Position numbers and translations under genes: made by a program. From Streptomyces xantholiticus (GTDB lineage Bacteria > Actinomycetota > Actinomycetes > Streptomycetales > Streptomycetaceae), in contig NZ_BMWB01000023.1 of assembly GCF_014651015.1 (NCBI RefSeq), positions 62,001 to 126,000 of the forward strand: DNA of 64,000 nt, read 5' to 3'. Shown here in pieces: positions 1-7,970 of this stretch. The notes below the pieces were generated by a model. That model did not search any database and was not told where the DNA came from. It was given only the letters and a program-made list of their open reading frames with translations. Numbering within the stretch: the first letter of the stretch is position 1; each line of letters starts with the position of its first letter.

Positions 1-141
1 CGGCGCCCGTTCCCGTCGTTGAAGCACTTCACGCGCGCCGCCTCCGGTGACCGGCGCGCCACTCCTGAGGCCGTGACGGGAGGGGTGCAGAGGAACGCCT
101 GTGCCTCGGTAATCGAATGCGAGCTCAGAAACCCCACTTTG

Positions 142-176
142 GAGTGAACTCGCTTCAGGTGTCTGTCAGTTCACTC
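142..176. promoter_or_regulatory. Inverted repeat upstream of the LAETG protein gene
   Basis: Perfect 9-base arms GAGTGAACT (142-150) and AGTTCACTC (168-176) flank a 17-base loop, about 95 bases before the GTG start at 271. It could be an operator or a 5' UTR hairpin. No regulator can be named. The rest of 1-270 shows no gene. Confidence 0.4.
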
Positions 177-270
177 TCCGTGCGTAAAGATTTCGGTGTC
201 TGGTCGCCGCCGTCCACGTGTCCCCATGGGACGGCGGGCGACGCCATGTCTCTGTGGGGGTTTCACCACC

Positions 271-1218
271 GTGAACAGCAACACCTTCCGCATGCCCGCA
301 CGCAAGGCCGCCGCCGTGACGGCCGCCGTCGCACTGGCCGCTGTGCCCGTGGCACTCGCCGCCCCCGCCCACGCCACCGGCGGCGAGGGCAGGGCCTCCG
401 CGGTCGTGCTCCGCACCGGCCTGGACGTCTCCCTGCTCGACAAGACCGCGCAGGTGCCGCTGAGGACCACCCTCAACGAGGTACGGGCGCCCGGGAGCGC
501 CGAGAAGACCGCGCTGAGCGTCGAGTTGGACGGCGTCGACGGGGACAGGCCCGTCCAGCTTCTGCGCGCCGACGTGGCCACGGCCAGGGCCACGGTGGAG
601 GACGGCAGGGCCGAGGCGCACAGCAACCTGGTCAACGCCAGGATCCATGTGCCCGGCCTGCCGCTGCTGTCGCTGATCGAGGTGGAGCAGGTCACCTCCA
701 AGGCCGTCTGCGAGGCAGGCGCCCGGCCCGTCGCCGAATCGAACGTCCTCGGCAGGGTCAAGGTCCTCGGCAAGAAGGTCGAGCTCAGCGCGGGCGGGCC
801 GACCCGCGTCGAGGTGCCGGGCGTGGGCGAGGTGAGCCTCGAGCTGTCGAGGACGCACACGACCTCCCGTACGGCCGCCGCGACAGCGCTACAGCTCAAG
901 GTCGCCGTCGACCCTCTGAAGCTGAACGTCGCCGAGGTCGGGGGCGAGGTCACGCTCGCGGAGGCGACCTGCGAAACCACCGACGCACCGAAGGCGCCCG
1001 TAAAGCCCGCCGAGCCCGCACCCCCCGCGGACGAGGAGCCGGCCGGGAAGCCGGCCGACGAAGGCATCTCCGCCCAGTCCGGTGAGGAGCCCGCCCAGGA
1101 CAACCTCGCGGAGACCGGCGGGAGTTCCACGACGCCCTACCTCGCCGGCGGCGCGGCCGTCCTTCTCGCCGCCGGTGCCGCGGCGACCTTCCTCGCCCGC
1201 CGCCGGTCCAGGGGCTGA
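271..1218 (+). CDS. Secreted LAETG-anchored surface protein (SCO1860-like)
   Basis: About 315 residues from the GTG at 271. This start is preferred over upstream in-frame codons because it is followed directly by a signal peptide: basic MPARK, a hydrophobic Ala/Val stretch, then an AHA cleavage site. The middle is a beta-rich Val/Glu/Lys domain without a recognised fold. A Pro/Glu/Ala-rich linker leads to LAETG (about 279-283), a membrane segment and a basic RRRSRG tail. This is the layout of class E sortase substrates, so the protein is probably covalently attached to the cell wall. Its molecular function is unknown. A terminator hairpin follows the stop. Confidence 0.85.
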   Translation: MNSNTFRMPARKAAAVTAAVALAAVPVALAAPAHATGGEGRASAVVLRTGLDVSLLDKTAQVPLRTTLNEVRAPGSAEKTALSVELDGVDGDRPVQLLRADVATARATVEDGRAEAHSNLVNARIHVPGLPLLSLIEVEQVTSKAVCEAGARPVAESNVLGRVKVLGKKVELSAGGPTRVEVPGVGEVSLELSRTHTTSRTAAATALQLKVAVDPLKLNVAEVGGEVTLAEATCETTDAPKAPVKPAEPAPPADEEPAGKPADEGISAQSGEEPAQDNLAETGGSSTTPYLAGGAAVLLAAGAAATFLARRRSRG

Positions 1219-1231
1219 CGGCCGGCGCGGT

Positions 1232-1264
1232 GACCGGGCCCCTCAGGAGGGGAGGGGCCCGGTC
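1232..1264. terminator. Bidirectional terminator between convergent genes
   Basis: Perfect 13-bp stem GACCGGGCCCCTC / GAGGGGCCCGGTC with a 7-base loop. It sits between the stop of the LAETG protein (+) and the stop of the cobC-like gene (-), so it can end both transcripts. Confidence 0.8.
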
Positions 1265-1282
1265 GTGCGTTGCGGCGTGCGT

Positions 1283-2383
1283 TCAGTGACCGACCATCGC
1301 CAGCGCCTGGTCGAGCGCCTGCAGAAAGCGGTTGGTCGTCGCCCGGTCGCGTACCGCCAGCCGCATCCAGTCGTCGTCGAGTCCGGGGAAGGTGTCCCCG
1401 CGCCGGGCCGCGAACCCGAGCAGCCGCAGCCGCTCCCGTACCTGAGCCGCACGCCGCACCCGTACGAGGACGAACGGGCCCTCGGCCGGTTCCACCGCCC
1501 TCACCTCGTCGAACTCGGCCAGCCCCGCCAGCAGATGCGCCCGGTCCGCCGCGATGCGGCGCGCGGCCGCCTCCGCCTCCGCCAGCGCCGCCGCGCCCAT
1601 GCAGGCCTCGGCCGCGACCAGCGCCGGCGTGGACACAGGCCACAACGGCTGTGCCCGCTCCAGCGCCGCGATCGTCTCCGGTTCGGCGAGTACATAGCCG
1701 ATGCGCAGACCCGCGAGCCCCCACGTCTTGGTGAGGCTGCGCAGCACCACCAGCCCGGGGACGTCGGTGCGCCCCGCCAGGGCCTCACCCTCGCCCGGCA
1801 CCGCGTCCATGAACGCCTCGTCCACCACCAGCAGCCGTCCCGGCCGCGCCAGCAGGGCGACGTCCTCGGCCGGGTGCAGCACCGACGTCGGGTTGGTCGG
1901 ATTGCCGATCACGACCATGTCCGCTTCGTCCGGTACGGCCTTCGGGTCGAGCCGGAAGCCCTCCTCCTCGTGCAACAGCAGCCGATGCACGCGGTGGCCG
2001 GCGTCCCGCAGTGCCGCCTCCGGCTCGGTGAACTGCGGGTGCACGACGAGCGGTCGCCGCACCGGAAGAGCCCGCGCCAGCAGCACGAACGCCTCCGCCG
2101 CCCCCGCCGTCAGCAGCACCCGCTCCTCCGGCAGCCCGTGCCGGCGGGCGACGGCGGCACGGGCCGCCCGGCCGTCCGGGTAAGCGGCGAGCGAGCCGAG
2201 CGATGCGGTGATGCGCTCGCGCAGCCAGCTCGGTGGCGTCCCGGTACGGACGTTGACCGCGAGATCGATCAGGTCCGCGGCCCCGTCCCGCACCTCCGCG
2301 TCGCCGTGGTGCCGTAGATCGTGCCCGCCGAAGCACTGCCCCGGTTCCTCCGGGCGCTCGGGATGCTCAGCGCGCGCGTACAT
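1283..2383 (-). CDS. cobC: CobC-like PLP aminotransferase (Rv2231c-type)
   Basis: A 366-residue fold-type I PLP enzyme of the histidinol-phosphate aminotransferase / L-threonine-O-3-phosphate decarboxylase group. Visible landmarks are NPTNP (161-165), VVDEA with the pyridine-nitrogen Asp188, SLTKTWG with the Schiff-base Lys219, and LRIGY with phosphate-binding Arg227. In cobalamin synthesis such enzymes make the aminopropanol-phosphate arm used by CobD. Location next to a CobE-like gene and the cob operon favours that role over histidine synthesis. The exact substrate cannot be read from sequence alone. Confidence 0.8.
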   Translation of the reverse strand: MYARAEHPERPEEPGQCFGGHDLRHHGDAEVRDGAADLIDLAVNVRTGTPPSWLRERITASLGSLAAYPDGRAARAAVARRHGLPEERVLLTAGAAEAFVLLARALPVRRPLVVHPQFTEPEAALRDAGHRVHRLLLHEEEGFRLDPKAVPDEADMVVIGNPTNPTSVLHPAEDVALLARPGRLLVVDEAFMDAVPGEGEALAGRTDVPGLVVLRSLTKTWGLAGLRIGYVLAEPETIAALERAQPLWPVSTPALVAAEACMGAAALAEAEAAARRIAADRAHLLAGLAEFDEVRAVEPAEGPFVLVRVRRAAQVRERLRLLGFAARRGDTFPGLDDDWMRLAVRDRATTNRFLQALDQALAMVGH

Positions 2384-2450
2384 GGCAGCCGTGTCGTGGT
2401 CGGGGAGATCTGATCACGGAAGTCTCCTGGGTGTGGGGGGAAATGTGAGG

Positions 2451-2475
2451 GTTCGAACGGTATGAAGGTTCGAAC
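2451..2475. promoter_or_regulatory. Paired GTTCGAAC palindromes upstream of cobC
   Basis: Two copies of the 8-base palindrome GTTCGAAC, at 2451-2458 and 2468-2475, are 17 bases apart in the 119-base gap between the cobE-like gene and cobC. This spacing and symmetry suit a dimeric regulator. No matching known box is recognised. Confidence 0.35.
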
Positions 2476-2502
2476 GACGGGTGAACATACGCACGAAGGC
2501 CA

Positions 2503-2943
2503 TCATGTCGCCTGCGGCCGGATCTCGGCAGTGGTCCGAGACGTATGCGACACCCGGCGGGCGATCGCACACGTCGCACCCGGCGGCCGGCCCACCGGCG
2601 CCGACCGCCGCTTGGGCACGAGCAGTTCGCCGCCGTCCGCCAGCGCCGCGGCCTCCGCGACCGACCCGGTCCCGACCGCACGCAGGGCCGCCGGGGACGG
2701 GTTCTCCACCGGCACCCGCGCCAAACGCTCGGCGCCGTACGTCACCAGGGGAACGCCCAGCCGCTCGGCCGTCCCGATGACCCCCGGCTCCGCCGCCTTC
2801 GTGTCGACGGTCGCCAACGCCACCACGCCGTCCACCGAAAGCCCCGCTTCGCGCAGCGTCCGGACGACCAGCTGATGCACCTCGTCGACGGGCACACCGC
2901 GCGATGCGCCGACGCCGACGACCAGGCTCATGGTCTCGGTCAT
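2503..2943 (-). CDS. cobE: CobE / CbiG C-terminal domain cobalamin protein
   Basis: A 146-residue protein. The N-terminal half reads like the CobE/CbiG C-terminal family: GVGASRGVP at the start, then VVALATVDTKAAEPG, and a V-P-V-NPSP segment near the middle. In CbiG-type proteins this region belongs to cobalt-precorrin-5A hydrolase. In aerobic-pathway organisms the stand-alone CobE is a corrin-pathway accessory whose step is poorly defined. The C-terminal 40 residues are polar and probably variable. It is transcribed toward cobC and divergently from the ZIP gene. Confidence 0.7.
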   Translation of the reverse strand: MTETMSLVVGVGASRGVPVDEVHQLVVRTLREAGLSVDGVVALATVDTKAAEPGVIGTAERLGVPLVTYGAERLARVPVENPSPAALRAVGTGSVAEAAALADGGELLVPKRRSAPVGRPPGATCAIARRVSHTSRTTAEIRPQAT

Positions 2944-3040
2944 GCGGCGGCTCCTTCGGGCAGTGGTCGGCGGGTCAACCGGGTGAATCGTCGGCTACCG
3001 GGATGTGCGAGAAGATCCCGGGATCGGCTAGCAAGGGCGC

Positions 3041-3760
3041 ATGGCGGTGATCGTCGCGCTCGGCGCGTTCCTGATGACGCTCGCGGGAGGCTGGACGGCC
3101 GGTCGCGTCACCGACCGCCGGCACCTCGTGCTGGGACTGGCCGGCGGACTGATGCTCGGCGTCGTCGGACTGGAACTGCTTCCGGAGGCGCTGGAGGCCG
3201 CGGGCGGACCGGTCCTGGGCGTACCGCAGGCACTGCTGTTGTTCGTCGGCGGCTTTCTCGTGGCCCACATGGTGGAACGGCTGCTGGCCGTACGGCAGGC
3301 GGCACACGGCGCGGACCACCGGGTGCCGCAGGTGGGGCTGACGGCGGCCGCGGCCATGGTCGCCCACAGCCTGATGGACGGCATCGCGCTCGGCGCCGCG
3401 TTCCAGGTCGGCGGCGGGATGGGAGCAGCCGTGGCACTCGCCGTCGTCACGCACGACTTCGCCGACGGGTTCAACACGTACACGATCACCAGCCTGTACG
3501 GGAACCCCCGCCGCAAGGCGAACATGATGCTTGTCGCCGACGCGGCAGCGCCCGTCGTCGGCGCGGCGTCGACCGTGCTGTTCACTCTTCCTGAGGATCT
3601 TCTGGGAAGCTATCTCGGCTTCTTCGGCGGTGCGCTCCTCTACCTCGCCGCCGCCGAGATCCTCCCCGAGGCGCACCACGAACACCCCGCCCGCTCCACC
3701 CTGCTGTGCACCGTCGGGGGAGTGGGCTTCATCTGGCTGGTCGTCGGCATCGCCGAATGA
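3041..3760 (+). CDS. ZIP-family divalent metal transporter
   Basis: A 239-residue polytopic membrane protein with about seven or eight hydrophobic segments. HSLMDGIALG and THDFADGFNT are the paired His/Asp metal-site helices typical of ZIP transporters. The gene lies between two minus-strand cobalamin units, so cobalt or zinc import for CobB/CobO-related metabolism is a reasonable guess, but family members mostly carry Zn, Fe or Mn. It runs divergently from the cobE-like gene and ends 11 bases from the stop of convergent cobB. Confidence 0.8.
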   Translation: MAVIVALGAFLMTLAGGWTAGRVTDRRHLVLGLAGGLMLGVVGLELLPEALEAAGGPVLGVPQALLLFVGGFLVAHMVERLLAVRQAAHGADHRVPQVGLTAAAAMVAHSLMDGIALGAAFQVGGGMGAAVALAVVTHDFADGFNTYTITSLYGNPRRKANMMLVADAAAPVVGAASTVLFTLPEDLLGSYLGFFGGALLYLAAAEILPEAHHEHPARSTLLCTVGGVGFIWLVVGIAE

Positions 3761-3771
3761 GCGTGGTCCGC

Positions 3772-5151
3772 TCATCCGCGGCACGCCGTCACGAACCGGG
3801 CCGCCACCTCGGGCCGGGACGCCCAGTGCGTGTGCAGATAGCTGGCGTGCACACCCCGCTGCACGAACCCCTCGGCCCGGCGCTCCGGCCGCACCATGCC
3901 CCACGCGGGCGCCGGCCCTGAGCCCGGTTCCAGCACCGTGCGGTGGAACTCGTGGCCCCGCATCCGGGTTCCGGCAGCGGCGAGGGGGCTGTCGACGACC
4001 GCGACGGCCTCCCGGTAGCCGAGCGTCAGCCGTCCCGACATCCGCGCGTCGGCGTCCAGGACGCCGCACATGGGCCTGCCGTCCAGGGACCGGGCCAGAT
4101 ACAGCAGCCCGGCGCACTCGGCGGCGACCGGCGCCCCGGAGCGCGCCAGTTCGGCGACCGCCTTCCGCAGCGGCTCGTTCGCGGACAGCTCGGGCGCGTA
4201 CACCTCGGGGAAGCCGCCACCGATGACGATCCCTCCGGTTCCCTCGGGGAGCTTCTCGTCCCGCAGCGGGTCGAACGGCACGACCTGCGCACCGGCGGCC
4301 CTCAGCAACTCCACATGCTCCGCGTACGAGAACGTGAACGCGGCCCCTCCGGCGACCGCGACCACCGGCGGAGGACCCCCCTCCGGCGCGGAGGGCCGGG
4401 CGTCACCGGCGGCGTGCCGCCGTTCCACGACCCTCGGCACCCACGGTGCCTCGGGCAACGCCGGCGCCGACCGAGCCAACGCCAACAGCGCGTCCAGGTC
4501 GCACCCGGCCCGTACCTGCTCGGCCATGGCCCCGACGGCGTCCACCGCCTCGGCCTGCCGCTCGGCAACCGGCACCAGCCCAAGGTGGCGCGACGGCGTA
4601 CCGACACGCTGCTCACGCCGCAAGGCGCCCAGCACCGGCACCCCGGACCCGCCGAGCGCCTCCCGCAGCAGATGCTCGTGCCGGTCCGTCGCCACCTTGT
4701 TGAGGATCACCCCGCCGATCCGCACCTCCGGGTCCCACGACGCGAACCCGTGCACCAGCGCCGCCACCGAGCGGGACTGCGACGAGGCGTCCACGACCAG
4801 CACCACCGGCGCGCGCAACAGCTTCGCGACCTGCGCGGTCGAGGCCAGCTCGCCCTGGTCGGCGGCGCCGTCGTACAGCCCCATCACGCCTTCCACCACG
4901 GCGATTTCGCAGTCGCGCGCCCCGTGCAGGAACAGCGGCGCGATCAGCTCCGTGCCGCACAGGTACGCGTCGAGGTTGCGGCCGGGCCGACCCGTGGCCA
5001 GCGCGTGGTAACCGGGATCGATGTAGTCGGGGCCGACCTTGTGCGGCGACACGGCGAGGCCCCGCTCGGCGAACGCGGCCATCAGGCCCGTCGCGACCGT
5101 GGTCTTGCCCGCCCCCGACGAAGGGGCGGCGATGACGAGACGTGCTACCAC
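3772..5151 (-). CDS. cobB: Cobyrinic acid / hydrogenobyrinic acid a,c-diamide synthase
   Basis: A 459-residue ATP- and glutamine-dependent amidotransferase (CobB/CbiA). The N-terminal dethiobiotin-synthetase-like ATPase has the P-loop SSGAGKTT at 11-18. The C-terminal class I triad glutaminase carries the nucleophile Cys346 in AECAGL. It amidates the a and c side chains of the corrin ring. The start overlaps the end of cobO by 7 bases, indicating translational coupling in the riboswitch-controlled operon. Confidence 0.93.
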   Translation of the reverse strand: MVARLVIAAPSSGAGKTTVATGLMAAFAERGLAVSPHKVGPDYIDPGYHALATGRPGRNLDAYLCGTELIAPLFLHGARDCEIAVVEGVMGLYDGAADQGELASTAQVAKLLRAPVVLVVDASSQSRSVAALVHGFASWDPEVRIGGVILNKVATDRHEHLLREALGGSGVPVLGALRREQRVGTPSRHLGLVPVAERQAEAVDAVGAMAEQVRAGCDLDALLALARSAPALPEAPWVPRVVERRHAAGDARPSAPEGGPPPVVAVAGGAAFTFSYAEHVELLRAAGAQVVPFDPLRDEKLPEGTGGIVIGGGFPEVYAPELSANEPLRKAVAELARSGAPVAAECAGLLYLARSLDGRPMCGVLDADARMSGRLTLGYREAVAVVDSPLAAAGTRMRGHEFHRTVLEPGSGPAPAWGMVRPERRAEGFVQRGVHASYLHTHWASRPEVAARFVTACRG

Positions 5152-5753
5152 TCGATGCCCCGCTGGCCCTTCTGCCCCGCGTCCATGGGGTGCTTGACCT
5201 TGGACATGTCGGTGACCAGGTCGGCGAAGTCGATCAGCTTCTGCGGCGCGTTGCGGCCGGTGATCACCACATGCTGCGTGCCGGGCCGCTCGCGCAGCAC
5301 CTCGATCACCTCGTCGGTGTCGATCCAGCCCCAGTGCAGCGGGTAGGCGAACTCGTCGAGCACGTACAGCTTGTGCGTCTCGGCCGCCAGGTCCCGCTTG
5401 ACCTGTTCCCAGCCCTCACGGGCCTTGTCCTCGTTGGACTGCTCACCCTCCGCGGGGGTGCGCTGGATCCACGACCAGCCCTCGCCCATCTTGTGCCAGG
5501 CGACCGTGCCGCCCTCGCCGCTGGCGCCCAGCACCTTGAGTGCGTTCTCCTCGCCGACCTTCCACTTCGCCGACTTCACGAACTGGAACACCCCGACCGG
5601 CCAACCCTGGTTCCAGGCCCGCAGCGCGAGCCCGAACGCGGCCGTCGACTTCCCCTTGCCGATGCCCGTGTGCACGAACACCAGGGGACGGTTGCGGCGC
5701 TGACGGGTCGTGAGCCCGTCGTCCGGTACGACTGACGGCTGTCCCTGCGGCAT
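5145..5753 (-). CDS. cobO: Cob(I)yrinic acid a,c-diamide adenosyltransferase
   Basis: A 202-residue CobA/BtuR/CobO-type ATP:corrinoid adenosyltransferase with the characteristic P-loop GIGKGKST at residues 30-37. It attaches the 5'-deoxyadenosyl group to Co(I) of the corrin. Length and motif order match the family. Its ATG overlaps the TAA stop of the chelatase gene (TAATG), and its end overlaps cobB, so the three genes are tightly coupled. Confidence 0.95.
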   Translation of the reverse strand: MPQGQPSVVPDDGLTTRQRRNRPLVFVHTGIGKGKSTAAFGLALRAWNQGWPVGVFQFVKSAKWKVGEENALKVLGASGEGGTVAWHKMGEGWSWIQRTPAEGEQSNEDKAREGWEQVKRDLAAETHKLYVLDEFAYPLHWGWIDTDEVIEVLRERPGTQHVVITGRNAPQKLIDFADLVTDMSKVKHPMDAGQKGQRGIEW

Positions 5754-7792
5754 TACGCGGCCCTCCTGATGGCGGATACGTCCCGGACGTCCTTGACGAG
5801 CCCGGCGATCGATTCGGCCCGCAGCTCGTCGAGCGTGACGGCGCTGCCGCCAAGCGATCCGGCGAGCGTGCCGGCCAGCCCGAGCCGTACCGGCCCGGCC
5901 TCACAGTCCACGACGACGGCCGCGGTTCCCTCAGCGGCGTGCAGCCGCGCGGCGCGCAGCGCGGACCCGAAGGCGTCCCCGGCACCCGTGCCGGTGGCCC
6001 GGCCGTCGGTCACCACCACCAGCAGCGGACGGCGCGACGGATCGCGCAGCCGCTCGATGCGCAGCACGTCGTGCGCCTTGAGCAGGCCCTGCGCGAGCGG
6101 TGTGCGGCCACCCGTCGGCAGCGACTCCAGCCGCGCCGCCGCCGCGTCGACCGACGAGGTGGGCGGCAGCGCCAACTCCGCGCCCTTGCCGCGGAAGGTG
6201 ATCAGCCCCACCTTGTCGCGCCGCTGGTACGCGTCCAGCAGCAGCGACAGCACGGCGCCCTTGACCGCGCCCATGCGCTTCCTTGCCGCCATCGACCCCG
6301 ACGCATCCACCACGAACAGCACGAGGTTCCCCTCGCGGCCCTCGCGGGTCGCCTGCCGCAGATCGTCCCGACGGACCACCAGCCCCCGTCCGCTGCGCCC
6401 GCGGGCACGCTGGTGCGGGGCGGCGGCCTGCACGGTGGCCGCCAGGTGCAGCTTGGTGAGCGCGCCCCGGGGCCGCCGTGCGCCGGTCGTACGCCCGTGC
6501 TCGGTACGCGCACGGGACCTGCGCCCCGCCGCGCCCTCACCGAGGCCGGGCACGCTGAGCATCTTCGTACGGAACGGTTCCGCGGCCCGTACGGGCTGCT
6601 GCTCACCACCGCTCCCGGCGCCGGGAGCCGGGGCGGGCGCCGACCCGGAGCCGGCGGTTTCGGGCGCCTTTGGTGCGTCCGGCCCACCGCCCTGCGGCGG
6701 CACCCCGCCGCCACCGCCGCCGGGACCGCCCTCGGGCCCGCCGTCCGGACCGGGATCCGGGTCGGGGTCGGGCTCGTCGTCCCCGCCGAACTCGTCCAGC
6801 GTCTCGTCGAGCTTGGACTCGTCCAGGCCGGGCGCGTCAAAGGGATTGCGCCGCCTGCGGTGCGGCAGCGCCAGCAGCGCCGCCTGCCGTACGTCCTCCT
6901 CCGCGACCTCGTCCCGTCCCGCCCACGCCGCCAGCGCGGTCGCCGTGCGGGCCATCACGATGTCGGCCCGCATACCGTCGACCTCGAACGCCGCACAGGT
7001 CGCCGCGATCTGCCGCAGCGCCACATCGCCGAGGACGACGCGCGGCAGCAGTTCCCGCGCCGCCACGATCCGCTCGCGCAGCGCTGTTTCCTCGCCCGCC
7101 CAGCGCGCTGCGAAGCCCGCCGGATCGTCGTCGTACGCCAGCCTGCGCCGTACGACCTCGACCCGCCGGTCGGGGTCGCGGGAGGCCGCGACCTCCACGG
7201 TGAGCCCGAACCGGTCCAGCAACTGGGGCCGCAGCTCGCCCTCTTCGGGGTTCATGGTCCCGACGAGCAGGAAGCGGGAGGCATGCCGTACGGAGACACC
7301 TTCGCGCTCGACGTAGGAGGCGCCCATGGCGGCGGCGTCGAGCAGGAGGTCGACGAGGTGATCATGAAGGAGGTTCACCTCGTCCACATAGAGGATCCCG
7401 CGGTTCGCATCGGCGAGCAGCCCCGGCTCGAACGCCTTCACGCCCTCCGAGAGCGCCCGCTCGATGTCGAGCGCGCCGACGAGCCGGTCCTCCGAAGCAC
7501 CAACGGGCAGCTCGACCATGCGCGCCGGCCGCGCCTCCCCGGCCCCGGCCTCGTGCGGCCCGTCCGGGCATGAAGGGTCCGGTGCGGCGGGCGCGCAGGA
7601 GAAACGGCACCCGGTCACCACGGGCACCTCGGGCAACAGGTCCGCGAGGGCACGCACCGCGGTGCTCTTCGCGGTGCCCTTCTCACCACGTACGAGTACG
7701 CCGCCCACTGCGGGGCTCACCGCGTTGAGGAGCAGCGCAAGGCGCAGATCGTCCATGCCGACAACGGCCGTGAACGGATAGCGGGTGCTCAT
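5753..7792 (-). CDS. Cobaltochelatase-associated ChlI-ChlD fusion subunit
   Basis: A 679-residue fusion. The N-terminal BchI/ChlI-type AAA+ domain carries Walker A GEKGTAKST (36-44). A Pro/Gly/Asp-rich linker covers about residues 320-400. The C-terminal von Willebrand A domain has the MIDAS motif DASGS near residue 495. In actinobacteria such a fusion stands in for the CobS/CobT motor that drives cobalt insertion by CobN. No CobN is encoded in this window. Immediately upstream is a 178-base gap after cobQ. Confidence 0.85.
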   Translation of the reverse strand: MSTRYPFTAVVGMDDLRLALLLNAVSPAVGGVLVRGEKGTAKSTAVRALADLLPEVPVVTGCRFSCAPAAPDPSCPDGPHEAGAGEARPARMVELPVGASEDRLVGALDIERALSEGVKAFEPGLLADANRGILYVDEVNLLHDHLVDLLLDAAAMGASYVEREGVSVRHASRFLLVGTMNPEEGELRPQLLDRFGLTVEVAASRDPDRRVEVVRRRLAYDDDPAGFAARWAGEETALRERIVAARELLPRVVLGDVALRQIAATCAAFEVDGMRADIVMARTATALAAWAGRDEVAEEDVRQAALLALPHRRRRNPFDAPGLDESKLDETLDEFGGDDEPDPDPDPGPDGGPEGGPGGGGGGVPPQGGGPDAPKAPETAGSGSAPAPAPGAGSGGEQQPVRAAEPFRTKMLSVPGLGEGAAGRRSRARTEHGRTTGARRPRGALTKLHLAATVQAAAPHQRARGRSGRGLVVRRDDLRQATREGREGNLVLFVVDASGSMAARKRMGAVKGAVLSLLLDAYQRRDKVGLITFRGKGAELALPPTSSVDAAAARLESLPTGGRTPLAQGLLKAHDVLRIERLRDPSRRPLLVVVTDGRATGTGAGDAFGSALRAARLHAAEGTAAVVVDCEAGPVRLGLAGTLAGSLGGSAVTLDELRAESIAGLVKDVRDVSAIRRAA

Positions 7793-7970
7793 CAGGTGAT
7801 CGCTCCTTCGGGTGACTCCACCTGGACAGGTTGGGTCGCCGCCGATCCGCGGCGCATGCTGGTGCCCTTGCTCCCCGCCTCAAGGGACGGCCCGCTGCTC
7901 CACGGGCACCTGGTGGAACTGCTGCTCTGCGCCCCGCACTCGGGGGGAGCGTGCCCCTCGCCACCAACCC
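7793..7970. other. Non-coding gap between cobQ and the chelatase gene
   Basis: A 178-base interruption in an operon whose other junctions overlap. No B12 box (GCCACTG) is present. The only small minus-strand frame is MRRGSAATQPVQVESPEGAIT, which ends in a TGATG overlap with the chelatase ATG; whether it is translated is unknown. From memory, some relatives carry cobN at this position, so this may be a deletion scar. Confidence 0.4.

Noticed and set aside
2440..2480. tRNA T-arm-like GGTTCGAAC near 2450-2475
   Set aside because: No acceptor stem, anticodon arm or CCA-compatible fold surrounds the motif, and the motif is repeated as a palindrome.
7793..7970. A second cobalamin riboswitch between cobQ and the chelatase gene
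   Set aside because: No B12 box or GGTGCGAATCCGG core is present in the gap.
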